In this document: positions 1 through 8,629 of the stretch, in pieces
Layout: every line of letters begins with the position of its first letter
Position numbering within the stretch: position 1 is the stretch's first letter
NCBI GenBank assembly: GCA_018268035.1
Contig: JAFDXI010000119.1
Coordinates: 62,001-126,000 of the forward strand
Length of the DNA: 64,000 nucleotides
Reading direction: 5' to 3'
Origin: Bacteroidota bacterium
GTDB lineage: Bacteria > Bacteroidota > Bacteroidia > Chitinophagales > Chitinophagaceae
Made by a program: the position numbers and the translations under genes
The notes under the pieces: generated by a model
The model's database searches: none
Told to the model about the DNA's origin: nothing
What the model saw: only the letters and a program-made list of their open reading frames with translations

Positions 1-1
1 A

Positions 2-2044
2 GATGCTTCCGGTTTTACGATTGAAATTGCTTTGAACATCTTCGTGAAAGATACAGTGCTGACTGATGGTGGTATCAATGAACCCCAGAATATGACAAGA
101 TTGAAATGGCTGAACTCTTCTATGGCTCAGGAAAACACTGTCATTAAACCCTATACTCCATTAAAAGTTGATGGTAATTCGATTGAATTATTAGGCAGAA
201 AGCTTACACTCGGTGATGAAGGCTTGCCAATACAAATCCAGACTTTCTTTACTCAGGAAATGACTGATTACACTACCAAGCCGAATAATATTTTAAGCAA
301 CCCGATACATTTTGATTTTATTGATACAGCTGGTGCCGCCATGCAACTTAGAAATATCGGTTTTCAATTTACAAACCAAACTCCTGGTACAGTGGAATGG
401 AGTGCCTCCAATACCAACGACACAATTCTGATGAATGTAAACGGTAGTATTGAATTTGATGGTTTTGCATCTTTCCAGGTAAAAGTGATTGCTCTAAAAG
501 ATGTAATGCTAAAAGATATCATGATGCAAATCCCATTCACCAGGCAGGCCTCAAAATATCTGATGGGCCTTGGTGAAAAAGGTGAAGCAATGCCTGATAC
601 TTTGCATTGGAAATGGGATGTGGCCAACAAAAACCAGGATGGCGCATGGATAGGGAATGTAAATGCAGGGTTACAATTTTCATTGCGTGACCAACATTAT
701 GTAAGGCCATTGAATACAAATTTTTACCTGTTGAAACCATTGCTATTACCAACATCATGGGGTAATGATAACAAAGGAGGCATTGATATTTTATCGCTGG
801 GAAATGATGTAGTGACAAATAATTATAGTGGGCAACGCATCATGAATGCAGGTGATACATTGTATTATAATTTCAACCTGCTGATAACTCCATTCCATAC
901 TATCAATACCGATTTTCAATGGTCCAACAGGTTCTATCATGCATATAATGAAGTAGACAGTATTAAAGCAACTGGTGCAACAATTATCAATATACATCAT
1001 GCCACACCCATCAATCCATATATCAATTATCCTTTTATTGCGTGGCGGCAAATGAAAACTTATATTGATTCTGCACATGCACATGGATTGAAAGTAAAAA
1101 TCTATAACACTATCCGTGAACTATCAAATCATGCGTATGAGTTGCCTGCATTACGAAGCCTTGGACATGAAATTTATTCACCGGGTAAAGGTGGTGGTTT
1201 TGCCTGGTTGCAGGAACATCTTGACAGTGATTATATCGCAGGATGGTTTGTGCCTGAAATAAAAGATGCGGCCATCATCAACAGTGGTATGAACCGCTGG
1301 CATAATTATTATGTTGAAGGTATGAACTGGCTTACTCAAAATGTAGGTATTGATGGTATTTATCTGGATGATGTTGCTTTTGACAGGATAACGATGAAAC
1401 GGATAAAAAGGGTGCTGACACAAGATGGGCATCCCGGTATCATTGACCTGCATTCGGCCAATCAATATAATCCGAGGGATGGATATAACAATAGCGCTAA
1501 TTTGTACATGGAACATTTTCCATATTTAAACCGCTTATGGTTTGGCGAATATTTTGATTATGAAAAAAACAGCCCTGGTTTCTTTTTAACTGAAGTGAGT
1601 GGGATTCCTTTTGGACTGATGGGAGAGATGCTGCAGGACGGCGGCAATGCATGGCGCGGTATGATTTACGGTATGACTAACCGTATGCCCTGGACGGCTA
1701 ATGCTGATCCGCGCCCTATCTGGAAAGTATGGGATGATTTTGGTATGCAGGGTACAAAAATGATTGGCTATTGGAGCAGTAATTGCCCGGTAAAAACTTC
1801 TGATGATAAAGTATTGGCGACAGTATATAAAAAGAAAGGTGCTGCATTAATTTCTATTGCAAGCTGGGCAGATAGTGATGTAAATGTAAAATTGAAAATT
1901 GATTGGAAAGGGCTTGGCCTCAATCCTGCAACTGTAAAAATTGTTGCACCCTGGATAAAAAATTTCCAACCATCAAGATTATTTTCAATCAATGATGAAA
2001 TACCTGTTCCTAAAAATAAAGGATGGTTGTTGATAGTGAAGTAA
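2..2044 (+). CDS. Glycoside-hydrolase-like secreted protein (C-terminal part, 5' end outside window)
   Basis: The open frame enters from the left window edge without a start; the first in-frame start-like codon (TTG, 32) lies in the middle of continuous coding, so the true start is upstream. About 680 residues are visible. The first half is beta-rich and carries a glycine-rich stretch reading LGEKGEAMPD, followed by WIGNVNAGLQ, features I associate with the DUF6067/GH123-N-like family of Bacteroidota. The second half looks like a TIM barrel: a strand ending IINIHHATP, then LKVKIYNTIRELS, and the acidic motif GIDGIYLDDVAFDR, which resembles the catalytic strand of retaining alpha-glycosidase-like barrels. 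A small beta domain closes the protein. It is likely a periplasmic or outer-membrane carbohydrate-active enzyme, but the substrate cannot be read from the sequence. The family assignment is from memory of motifs and moderately sure. Confidence 0.7.
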   Translation, partial: DASGFTIEIALNIFVKDTVLTDGGINEPQNMTRLKWLNSSMAQENTVIKPYTPLKVDGNSIELLGRKLTLGDEGLPIQIQTFFTQEMTDYTTKPNNILSNPIHFDFIDTAGAAMQLRNIGFQFTNQTPGTVEWSASNTNDTILMNVNGSIEFDGFASFQVKVIALKDVMLKDIMMQIPFTRQASKYLMGLGEKGEAMPDTLHWKWDVANKNQDGAWIGNVNAGLQFSLRDQHYVRPLNTNFYLLKPLLLPTSWGNDNKGGIDILSLGNDVVTNNYSGQRIMNAGDTLYYNFNLLITPFHTINTDFQWSNRFYHAYNEVDSIKATGATIINIHHATPINPYINYPFIAWRQMKTYIDSAHAHGLKVKIYNTIRELSNHAYELPALRSLGHEIYSPGKGGGFAWLQEHLDSDYIAGWFVPEIKDAAIINSGMNRWHNYYVEGMNWLTQNVGIDGIYLDDVAFDRITMKRIKRVLTQDGHPGIIDLHSANQYNPRDGYNNSANLYMEHFPYLNRLWFGEYFDYEKNSPGFFLTEVSGIPFGLMGEMLQDGGNAWRGMIYGMTNRMPWTANADPRPIWKVWDDFGMQGTKMIGYWSSNCPVKTSDDKVLATVYKKKGAALISIASWADSDVNVKLKIDWKGLGLNPATVKIVAPWIKNFQPSRLFSINDEIPVPKNKGWLLIVK

Positions 2045-2136
2045 TCTTTATCCGAAAATATTTCCTGCCAGTGATATTACTTTTGAATGGGTTAATACAT
2101 AGTAACGCTTGCCGTGATAGCGAAGTTTGTTCTATA

Positions 2137-2787
2137 TCAGTTAATTTTATCAAAAGGTATATTGGTGATGCAATAACTTTTCCAGTCTTGATAATCAAAA
2201 TGCCACCATTCATATTCATAAACTGTAAAGCCCATTGCTTCCATTTTTGAACGCAATAAATCACGCATTTTTCTTTGTTCATCAGTGCCTCCTTTGTAAT
2301 CAGGATAGGACCGCTCAGTCATCTCATCATAGTTGCCTGTCATTTCTATTTCTTTACCTGTTGCCAGGTCATACAAGCTCAGGTCAACAGCGCATCCCCT
2401 GTTATGCCTTGAACCTTTTTTTGGGTCTGCTACAAATTTCTTTTTATCTGCTGGTGTAACATCCCAGAAAAGTTTGGTAACGCTCCAGGGCCTGTAACCA
2501 TCAAACACTACCAGGCCATAACCCAAAGGTTTCAATGACTGGTTTACTTTTACCAATGCTTCTGCTGCTGGCCTTTGTAGAAAAGCACGTGCCTGTTTAT
2601 ACATCGGCCTACCAACAAAATTATTACTGGTTGCATAACGTATATCTAAATGAATGGAAGTGTCAAGTTTGTTGAGCTCCACTAAATCTGTTAGTTTGAA
2701 ATTACCCGTTTCCTGCGGTGGCTGTGCTTTGCAACTTACAAAAGCAATTAAAATAAAAGCAATAAAAAGCCTGTTGAAATTTTTCAT
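2137..2787 (-). CDS. D-alanyl-D-alanine dipeptidase, VanX/DdpX type (peptidase M15D), lipoprotein
   Basis: The 216-residue product begins with a lipoprotein signal whose lipobox ends at Cys19 (AFVSC). The zinc site of M15D peptidases is complete: His128 and Asp135 in the SRHNRGCAVD segment, and His196 in EWWH, where Glu193 is the expected catalytic base. The DGYRPW segment near residue 97 is also typical. VanX-type enzymes hydrolyse free D-Ala-D-Ala. In a cell-surface lipoprotein the more likely role is degrading or recycling peptidoglycan dipeptides rather than vancomycin resistance, since no VanH, VanA or VanRS partner is nearby. The start overlaps the stop of the upstream acetyltransferase gene by 4 nt (ATGA), so the two are probably translationally coupled. 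Confidence 0.9.
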   Translation of the reverse strand: MKNFNRLFIAFILIAFVSCKAQPPQETGNFKLTDLVELNKLDTSIHLDIRYATSNNFVGRPMYKQARAFLQRPAAEALVKVNQSLKPLGYGLVVFDGYRPWSVTKLFWDVTPADKKKFVADPKKGSRHNRGCAVDLSLYDLATGKEIEMTGNYDEMTERSYPDYKGGTDEQRKMRDLLRSKMEAMGFTVYEYEWWHFDYQDWKSYCITNIPFDKIN

Positions 2788-3233
2788 TTTTTTATTTTAT
2801 TTGTTTCCCAAATTTCATAACTCATCTCAAATTTTATTTCTCCTTTTCCATGTTCACCTGCTTCTAACCAACCAGCTCTCCTGTAGAATTTTTCTGCCCT
2901 GGTTCCAGGTGCTGTGCTTAACCATATATTGTCTTTTGTTTGACTAAAATACCAATCAAGCATCATATCGTGTAATTTCTTTCCAATGCCCCTCTCATCA
3001 AAACCGGGATGTACAAATAATGCCCATACATTTTTTTCAACCACACTTGCATTTGAAAAACCTACCACAGCATTATCTATTACACAAACCCATCCTTTTC
3101 CTTTATGTATTAAATAATCCCTGCAAATTGCTTCAGTAACCAGTGCAGGATTGTTCAGCCTGTTTTCTTTTACTGCCAACCGTACAATCATCATTTGTGG
3201 CACATCATCAATAGTTGCTTCGCGGTATATCAT
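2784..3233 (-). CDS. GNAT-family N-acetyltransferase
   Basis: This 149-residue protein has the GNAT fold signature. The acetyl-CoA binding motif A lies at about residues 75-90 (VHPGFDERGIGKKLHD), and a C-terminal FYRRAGW segment at 116-122 is the usual last part of the fold. The N-terminus IYREATIDDVPQM is a typical GNAT first strand. The acceptor substrate is unknown. It is the first gene of a two-gene operon with the D-Ala-D-Ala dipeptidase, which overlaps it by 4 nt. A link to amino acid or peptide detoxification is possible but is inference only. Confidence 0.88.
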   Translation of the reverse strand: MIYREATIDDVPQMMIVRLAVKENRLNNPALVTEAICRDYLIHKGKGWVCVIDNAVVGFSNASVVEKNVWALFVHPGFDERGIGKKLHDMMLDWYFSQTKDNIWLSTAPGTRAEKFYRRAGWLEAGEHGKGEIKFEMSYEIWETNKIKK

Positions 3234-3355
3234 AAACTATAGACCAATTTGTTTTTTCAAATTAATAAATAAAATTCTGTAGATACAATAATGTAGAAAA
3301 ATTTTAGCATGCTTATATTCAACTCTTATTATCTTTCGTGCCAAAATTTACTACT

Positions 3356-4282
3356 ATGAGTTTAATAGCTAATTTCTGGTGGGTAATAGCACTCCTGTTT
3401 ATTGTATTCAGCGGATTGGTTACTGTAAACCAGGCAACGATTGCAGTTGTTACCATGTTTGGAAAATACCAACGTATTTTAAGGCCCGGATTAAATTTTA
3501 AAATCCCATTACTAGAGCAGATTTACCGCAGGGTAAGTGTTCAAAACCGTTCTGTTGAACTGGAGTTCCAGGCTGTAACCCAGGACCAGGCTAATGTTTA
3601 TTTTAAAAGCATGTTGTTGTATGCGGTGATGAATGCAGATGAAGAAACGATAAAAAAAGTTGCATTCAAATTTATCAGTGATAAAGACCTGATGCAGGCA
3701 TTGGTACGCACCATTGAAGGCAACATCCGTTCTTATGTGGCAACAAAGAAACAATCTGAAATTTTAGGTTTAAGAAAAGATTTGGTTGAATCTGTAAAAG
3801 GCGAAGTGGACCATGTACTGGAAGATTGGGGTTATCATTTACTTGACCTACAGATAAACGATATCACATTTGACCAGGCAATCATGGAAAGCATGAGCCG
3901 TGTGGTGGCCAGTAATAATTTAAAAGCTGCTGCAGAGAATGAAGGGCAGGCTTTATTGATTACTAAAACTAAAGGTGCAGAAGCTGAAGGTAATGCAATA
4001 AAAATTGCTGCAGAAGCAGAACGTGAAGCTGCCCGCTTACGTGGCCAGGGCGTTGCTTTGTTCAGGGAAGAAGTAGCAAGGGGTATGAGCCAGGCAGCAG
4101 AACAAATGAAACAAGCCAACCTCGATACAAATGTTATTTTATTCAGTATGTGGACTGAAGCTATCAAAAACTTTGCTGAGTTTGGCAAGGGGAATGTCTT
4201 ATTCCTTGATGGCAGCACTGAAGGTATGCAACGTACGATGAATCAATTAATGGCCATGTTGAAAATGAACGGTGATAAATAA
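3356..4282 (+). CDS. SPFH (stomatin/prohibitin/band 7) domain membrane protein
   Basis: The ATG at 3356 is preferred over an in-frame GTG 18 nt upstream because the protein then begins directly before its single N-terminal membrane segment (about residues 5-22). The SPFH domain follows (about 25-200), with the typical stretch MFGKYQRILRPGLNFKIPLLE. After it comes an Ala/Glu/Lys-rich, probably coiled-coil tail (about 195-255) with repeated AEAE and AEREAARL. Proteins of this family form oligomeric scaffolds in membrane microdomains. No NfeD partner or protease gene is adjacent. A weak -7-like sequence (TATCTTTC, 3330-3337) lies just upstream. Confidence 0.9.
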   Translation: MSLIANFWWVIALLFIVFSGLVTVNQATIAVVTMFGKYQRILRPGLNFKIPLLEQIYRRVSVQNRSVELEFQAVTQDQANVYFKSMLLYAVMNADEETIKKVAFKFISDKDLMQALVRTIEGNIRSYVATKKQSEILGLRKDLVESVKGEVDHVLEDWGYHLLDLQINDITFDQAIMESMSRVVASNNLKAAAENEGQALLITKTKGAEAEGNAIKIAAEAEREAARLRGQGVALFREEVARGMSQAAEQMKQANLDTNVILFSMWTEAIKNFAEFGKGNVLFLDGSTEGMQRTMNQLMAMLKMNGDK

Positions 4283-4727
4283 AGAACTGTTTTTTTTGTT
4301 GATGTATAACTGAAAAAAATTACCAAAGAGCATTTCTATTTTGAAGAAATATTTCATTGATTTTTTTATTGATTGTTTACAGGTATAATGTTGGGTGCAT
4401 TGCCTACACTCATAGTCTTTCGCAACTTGCAAAGTTTATTTGAATGTTTTATTCAATAAGGGATGAGGCATTATATGAAAGACCAAAATATTGACACTAT
4501 ATTGCCCTGCGATCTTCAATTTATCTGTTATAGGCCGGTTCTATTTTCTTATTTAAAAAATAATCAGATTTTTTTGTAACCTTTTTGTTTCTTGTTTACT
4601 CTAACTTATTGGCAACACATAAAATGGCAAATCCATTCAATCGTATTGCTGTGTGTTTTATTGTTAATGCGGGTTTATAGCAATTCTGCTGTCTTTGTTT
4701 TTATTATTGAATTTATATTTTTATTAA
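4283..4727. other. Intergenic region, 445 bp, no convincing gene
   Basis: Between the SPFH gene and the sigma factor gene I see no coding frame with recognisable protein features; a hydrophobic frame at 4592-4801 runs into the sigma factor in another frame and is rejected. The region is AT-rich and has no strong hairpin. A possible ECF-type promoter lies at 4575-4605. The roughly 120-nt stretch from there to the sigma factor ATG may be a 5' leader. Confidence 0.5.
4575..4605 (+). promoter_or_regulatory. Possible ECF-sigma-type promoter before the ECF sigma gene
   Basis: The sequence TGTAACCTTTTT (4575-4586) followed about 16 nt later by TACTCTAAC resembles the -35 TGTAAC element I associate with autoregulated ECF sigma promoters in Bacteroidota. 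It lies about 125 nt before the sigma factor start. The -10 element is not well defined, so this is a low-confidence call. Confidence 0.3.
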
Positions 4728-5375
4728 ATGTTGGCTTTAGAAAAGTTTACAGAATCAGAAATCATCCATCGTGTTTTAGAAGGCGAAAAGGCACTTTATG
4801 AAATTATCATCAGGCGGTATAATCCTGTTCTATATAAGATTGGCAGGTCTTACAATTTCAACCATGAAAGCACAATGGATTTAATGCAGGATAGTTTTAT
4901 AGATGCCTATAAAAATCTATCTAAGTATGAAGGACGTTCTAATTTTAAAACCTGGATTGTCCGCATCATGTTGAATAACTGTTTCAGAAAAAAGGAGAAG
5001 AAAAGTTTTAAAAATGAAATTATGCAAGAGTTAAACGATCAGTCAAAACCCCTTTATACGAATGTTGCCAATGATGCTGAAAGCACATTGCAAAACCGGG
5101 AACTCGGGCATATCATCGAAAACGCACTGTTGAAAATCCCATTCGATTACAGGATGGTTTTTTCTTTGAGAGAAATCAATGGTATGAATGTAACTGAAAC
5201 TGCTCACCTGCTTCACATCAGTGAAGCTAATGTAAAAGTCAGGCTCAACAGGGCAAAGACATTGTTGAGAACAGAAATTGAAAAGTCATATACAGCAGAA
5301 GAACTGTTTGAATTTAATTTAATCTATTGTAATGCGATAGTAGAAAACGTAATGAAGAAAATAAACACACTTTAA
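4728..5375 (+). CDS. RNA polymerase sigma factor, ECF (sigma-70 family) subfamily
   Basis: The 215-residue protein has sigma region 2 at about residues 25-90 (LMQDSFIDAYKNL, then NFKTWIVRIMLNN) and region 4 at about 130-182, with a helix-turn-helix reading EINGMNVTETAHLLHISEANVKVRLNRAK. This is the normal length of an ECF factor plus a C-terminal extension of about 33 residues. No anti-sigma gene follows. Instead folE begins 2 nt after the stop codon and a reductase gene comes next, so the three are probably one transcript. Its target genes are unknown, and coupling to folE suggests a stress or redox signal only by inference. Confidence 0.92.
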   Translation: MLALEKFTESEIIHRVLEGEKALYEIIIRRYNPVLYKIGRSYNFNHESTMDLMQDSFIDAYKNLSKYEGRSNFKTWIVRIMLNNCFRKKEKKSFKNEIMQELNDQSKPLYTNVANDAESTLQNRELGHIIENALLKIPFDYRMVFSLREINGMNVTETAHLLHISEANVKVRLNRAKTLLRTEIEKSYTAEELFEFNLIYCNAIVENVMKKINTL

Positions 5376-5377
5376 TT

Positions 5378-6028
5378 ATGGTACAACCGGTTTTAAACAT
5401 TGATATCAACGAAAGAAATATAGAATCGCCTTTGCATAAAAAGGCTTTTGAACTCAGCGATACAGAAAAAATTCATAAGATAGAATATCACTTTGCACAG
5501 ATAATGGATGTGCTTGGGCTTGACAGAAATGATGATAGCCTGAGTGATACACCAAAAAGAGTGGCAAAGATGTTTGTGAAAGAATTATTCAGTGGCTTAA
5601 ACCCGGATAATAAACCTGAGATAAGCCTTTTTGAAAACAAATATGGATACCACAATATGCTGGTAGAAAAAGATATTACTGTGTATTCAAATTGTGAACA
5701 TCATTTTGTGCCCATAATTGGTAAAGCACATGTGGCATATATCCCACATCAGAAAGTAATTGGTTTGTCAAAGATTAACCGGCTTGTACAGTATTATGCC
5801 AAACGTCCACAGGTGCAGGAGCGTTTGACTGAACAAATTGCTGCTGCATTAAAAGAAATTTTAGGTCATGATGATATAGCTATTGTAATAGAAGCAGATC
5901 ATTTATGTGTTGCTGCACGTGGCATCAAAGACAGCAACAGCAAGACAGTTACGGTTAGTTATTCAGGCAGGTTTGAAAATGATGAAGTAAGGAAAGAATT
6001 TTTATCACATATACACAATAACAAATAA
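5378..6028 (+). CDS. folE: GTP cyclohydrolase I
   Basis: The enzyme converts GTP to 7,8-dihydroneopterin triphosphate, the first step of tetrahydrofolate and biopterin synthesis. The 216-residue protein carries the zinc ligands Cys106 and His109 in SNCEHH and Cys177 in DHLCVAARG, with the conserved IGLSKINRLV segment in between. This is the typical FolE-I length and motif set, so the zinc-dependent type is clear. It is the second gene of a tight operon: 2 nt after the ECF sigma factor and 6 nt before the flavin/NAD reductase. Other folate genes are not in the window. Confidence 0.96.
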   Translation: MVQPVLNIDINERNIESPLHKKAFELSDTEKIHKIEYHFAQIMDVLGLDRNDDSLSDTPKRVAKMFVKELFSGLNPDNKPEISLFENKYGYHNMLVEKDITVYSNCEHHFVPIIGKAHVAYIPHQKVIGLSKINRLVQYYAKRPQVQERLTEQIAAALKEILGHDDIAIVIEADHLCVAARGIKDSNSKTVTVSYSGRFENDEVRKEFLSHIHNNK

Positions 6029-6034
6029 ATAGAA

Positions 6035-6703
6035 ATGGCACAGATTGTAAAAATTAAATTTATCACTCACCTCACGCATGATGTTTTAAAAATTGTTGCA
6101 GAAAAACCTGCTGACCTGGTTTATCAACCCGGGCAGGCTGTAGATATTTCCATCAATCGCCCGGGTTGGGAAGATGCACTCCGATCATTTACATTTACTT
6201 CTTTACCTGATGATGATCATATAGAATTTTCAATCAAGACTTATCCTGCACACAATGGTGTTACCAATCAACTACTGTCTCTTAAACAGGGTGACGCAAT
6301 AACTGTTCATGATGTATTTGGTGATATTCATTATAAAGGTGAAGGAATTTTTATTGCAGGAGGAGCAGGAATAACTCCATTCATTGCTATATTCAAACAA
6401 TTGGAAAAAGAAAATAAAATAGGCAACAATAAATTAATTTTTGCCAACAAAACAAAAGCTGATATTATCCTGGAAGATAAATTCCTGCAACTTCTTGGTA
6501 ATAATTTCATCAATATCCTTTCAGATGAAAAAATTGATAGGTATGAACATGGATTTATATCTGCAGAGCTGATCAAAAAAAATATTGACAACTCTTCAAA
6601 ATATTTTTATCTCTGTGGTCCTGACCCAATGATGCAGGCAGTAGAAAAACATTTGTCAGCTTTAGGTCTTGCAGAAAGCTCAATCGTAAAAGAAGCATTT
6701 TAA
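6035..6703 (+). CDS. Ferredoxin/flavodoxin-NAD(P) reductase-like oxidoreductase
   Basis: This 222-residue protein is a minimal FNR-family reductase without a ferredoxin domain. The FAD-binding motif RSFTFTS lies at 50-56, the NAD(P) motif GGAGITPF at 109-116 and the CGPDPMM motif at 194-200. It would pass electrons between NAD(P)H and a flavin or a partner protein, but the partner is not evident. It sits 6 nt behind folE and so probably belongs to the sigma factor-folE transcript. The combination may reflect supply of reducing power to a pterin-dependent process, which is inference. Confidence 0.85.
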   Translation: MAQIVKIKFITHLTHDVLKIVAEKPADLVYQPGQAVDISINRPGWEDALRSFTFTSLPDDDHIEFSIKTYPAHNGVTNQLLSLKQGDAITVHDVFGDIHYKGEGIFIAGGAGITPFIAIFKQLEKENKIGNNKLIFANKTKADIILEDKFLQLLGNNFINILSDEKIDRYEHGFISAELIKKNIDNSSKYFYLCGPDPMMQAVEKHLSALGLAESSIVKEAF

Positions 6704-6892
6704 ATATTGGAGAATAAATTATTCAATAGTTATGAACCATTACTGAATCTCTTTCATTTTCAATCATCGAATGGGTAATATATTGATGTCTTTGTTGGAG
6801 CACTGCAAAAAAATTAGCAGGCCGAAATTTTGTATCAGGATTTGTTTTAGTTGAAAGCATTTATTTTGTGTCCACAAAACGAATCTTATAAT

Positions 6893-7957
6893 TTGAAGTT
6901 TGATTACATCATTGCAGGTCTTGGAATTTCCGGAGTGTGGCTCAGTCATTACCTGTTGAAAGAAAATAAAAAAGTCATTGTCTTTGATAAGAAAAATTTG
7001 CAAAGCGCCAGTAATGTTGCAAGTGGTTTAGTCAACCCGGTTACCGGCAGGCGTGTAGTTACCACCTGGCTTGCTGATGAGTTATTACCCTTTTGCAAAA
7101 ATGAATATACTTCATTGGGAGAGGAGTTGTGTATTCAGGCAATAACACAGAAAAACATTTTAGTTTTTCCTTCAGCACCTGATTTGCAAAATGCTTTTGA
7201 TAACAGGATGAAAGAAAATAACAGTTATATTCATCCACCCCAACTTAGCAGGCAGGAACTTTCCCTGCATTTTAATTTTCCCTTTAATGTTTATGAGATT
7301 TCTCCCTGTTATGTTATACACATCCAAGATATTTTGGTATCGCAACGACAACATCTCAACAAAGAAAATGTGTTGATTGACGAAATGTTGGATGAAAATT
7401 TAATTGAATTTAAAGATGGATATGTGCAGTACAAAGGCTACACTGCTGATAAAATAATTTTCGCCAATGGTATCAGCGCTTCAAAAAGTAAATTCTGGAA
7501 TGGCCTCCCGTTTGTTGAAAATAAAGGCCAGGCTTTGATTGTTGAAATTAAGGATATGGATGCAAACTATATTTACAAGTTCGGACATCTTTCATTAATT
7601 CCATTAGCTCAAAATAAGTGGTGGGTTGGCAGTAGCAATGAGTTGTCGTTTAAAACAACTGAGCCGACCGATGATTTTAAAAACAAAACAATTGCAACTT
7701 TGAAAGCTGTTCTGAAAAACGATTTCAGCTTGTTAGATCATTGGGCTTCATTAAGACCTGCAACAGTAGAAAGACGGCCCTTTATTGGCCTGCATCCTTT
7801 ATATCCACAGATAGCAATATTAAATGGCATGGGTTCTAAAGGGTGTTCACTGACACCGTGGTTTGCGAAACAGTTAACAGGGAAATTAATCAATGGTTCT
7901 TCAATTGATACTACTGCAGATGTGCAGCGGTTTGCAAAAATTTTAAGCAGGCAATAG
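6893..7957 (+). CDS. FAD-dependent oxidoreductase of the D-amino-acid oxidase (DAO) superfamily
   Basis: The N-terminus MKFDYIIAGLGISGVWLSHY is a Rossmann dinucleotide-binding motif (GxGxxG at about residues 9-14). Near the C-terminus the sequence RPATVERRPFIGLHP followed by LNGMGSKGCSLTPW is the FAD-closing segment of DAO-type oxidases. No ATG lies near the conserved start; the TTG at 6893 places the first beta strand directly at the N-terminus, whereas the upstream TTG at 6851 would add 14 unrelated residues. About 354 residues. The substrate, an amine or amino acid, is unknown. The gene ends 20 nt before the convergent TMEM175-like gene. Confidence 0.82.
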   Translation: MKFDYIIAGLGISGVWLSHYLLKENKKVIVFDKKNLQSASNVASGLVNPVTGRRVVTTWLADELLPFCKNEYTSLGEELCIQAITQKNILVFPSAPDLQNAFDNRMKENNSYIHPPQLSRQELSLHFNFPFNVYEISPCYVIHIQDILVSQRQHLNKENVLIDEMLDENLIEFKDGYVQYKGYTADKIIFANGISASKSKFWNGLPFVENKGQALIVEIKDMDANYIYKFGHLSLIPLAQNKWWVGSSNELSFKTTEPTDDFKNKTIATLKAVLKNDFSLLDHWASLRPATVERRPFIGLHPLYPQIAILNGMGSKGCSLTPWFAKQLTGKLINGSSIDTTADVQRFAKILSRQ

Positions 7958-7977
7958 TATGTACTCAGTAAAAGCAA

Positions 7978-8562
7978 TCACTGTTCATTACTAAAAAGTC
8001 TTTCAATTTTCCTGTCGGGTATTATCCAAAGGATAGCGACAATCACAAATATGCATCCGGATATTATTGTATTAATATAAGCCATAAACATGGCTGACAA
8101 ATATAAAACAGAAGAGGTTATCCCTTTCCACTTTTGCCTTTGCATAATAATTTTTAGTTTATCATCATTTTTATTACAAACCTGGATTACATTTTGAAGG
8201 ATGGTATATGATATGCCGCATATTGTAAGGAGCACTGCATATAAGGCAACGGGAAAAGGTTCAAAATGATTTTCTCCCATCCATCCGGTTGCGAATGGGA
8301 TCAATGATAACCAGAACAACAAGTTTAAATTGCTCCACATGATACCTGCACTGACATGATTTACTGTATGTAATAAATGATGATGATTGTTCCAATAAAT
8401 TCCAACATAAATAAAACTGAGGAGGTAACTTAAAAATGCTGGTGCTATTTTTTGTAATGCCTGCCAGGTGGCTTCTTCAGGTGCTTTTAATTCAAGCACC
8501 ATAATGGTAATGATAATGGCTATGACTCCATCACTAAATGCTTCTATCCTTCCTTTACCCAT
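7978..8562 (-). CDS. TMEM175-family (DUF1211) potassium channel-like membrane protein
   Basis: This 194-residue protein starts with RIEAFSDGVIAIIITIMVLEL; the FSDGV signature (residues 9-13) in the first membrane helix is the hallmark of TMEM175 proteins, bacterial members of which are potassium-selective channels. The rest is hydrophobic with about five further membrane segments, consistent with the single-repeat bacterial form. A gene for a regulator is not adjacent. Function as an ion channel follows from family knowledge; no other partner is visible. Confidence 0.88.
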   Translation of the reverse strand: MGKGRIEAFSDGVIAIIITIMVLELKAPEEATWQALQKIAPAFLSYLLSFIYVGIYWNNHHHLLHTVNHVSAGIMWSNLNLLFWLSLIPFATGWMGENHFEPFPVALYAVLLTICGISYTILQNVIQVCNKNDDKLKIIMQRQKWKGITSSVLYLSAMFMAYINTIISGCIFVIVAILWIIPDRKIERLFSNEQ

Positions 8563-8629
8563 AATATTTGATAATGTATTTTCTTAATGATAGCAATATA
8601 TTATTTATAAAATGTCTTTGTTCAGTTTC

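Noticed and set aside
2137..2787. VanX-like dipeptidase considered as a vancomycin-resistance gene
   Set aside because: It is a lipoprotein and no vanH, vanA-type ligase or vanRS genes are nearby; a peptidoglycan recycling role is more likely.
4592..4801. 69-residue hydrophobic frame before and into the ECF sigma gene
   Set aside because: It starts at a TTG, shares its last 74 nt with the well-supported sigma factor in another frame, and its C-terminal part is a shadow of the sigma factor gene.
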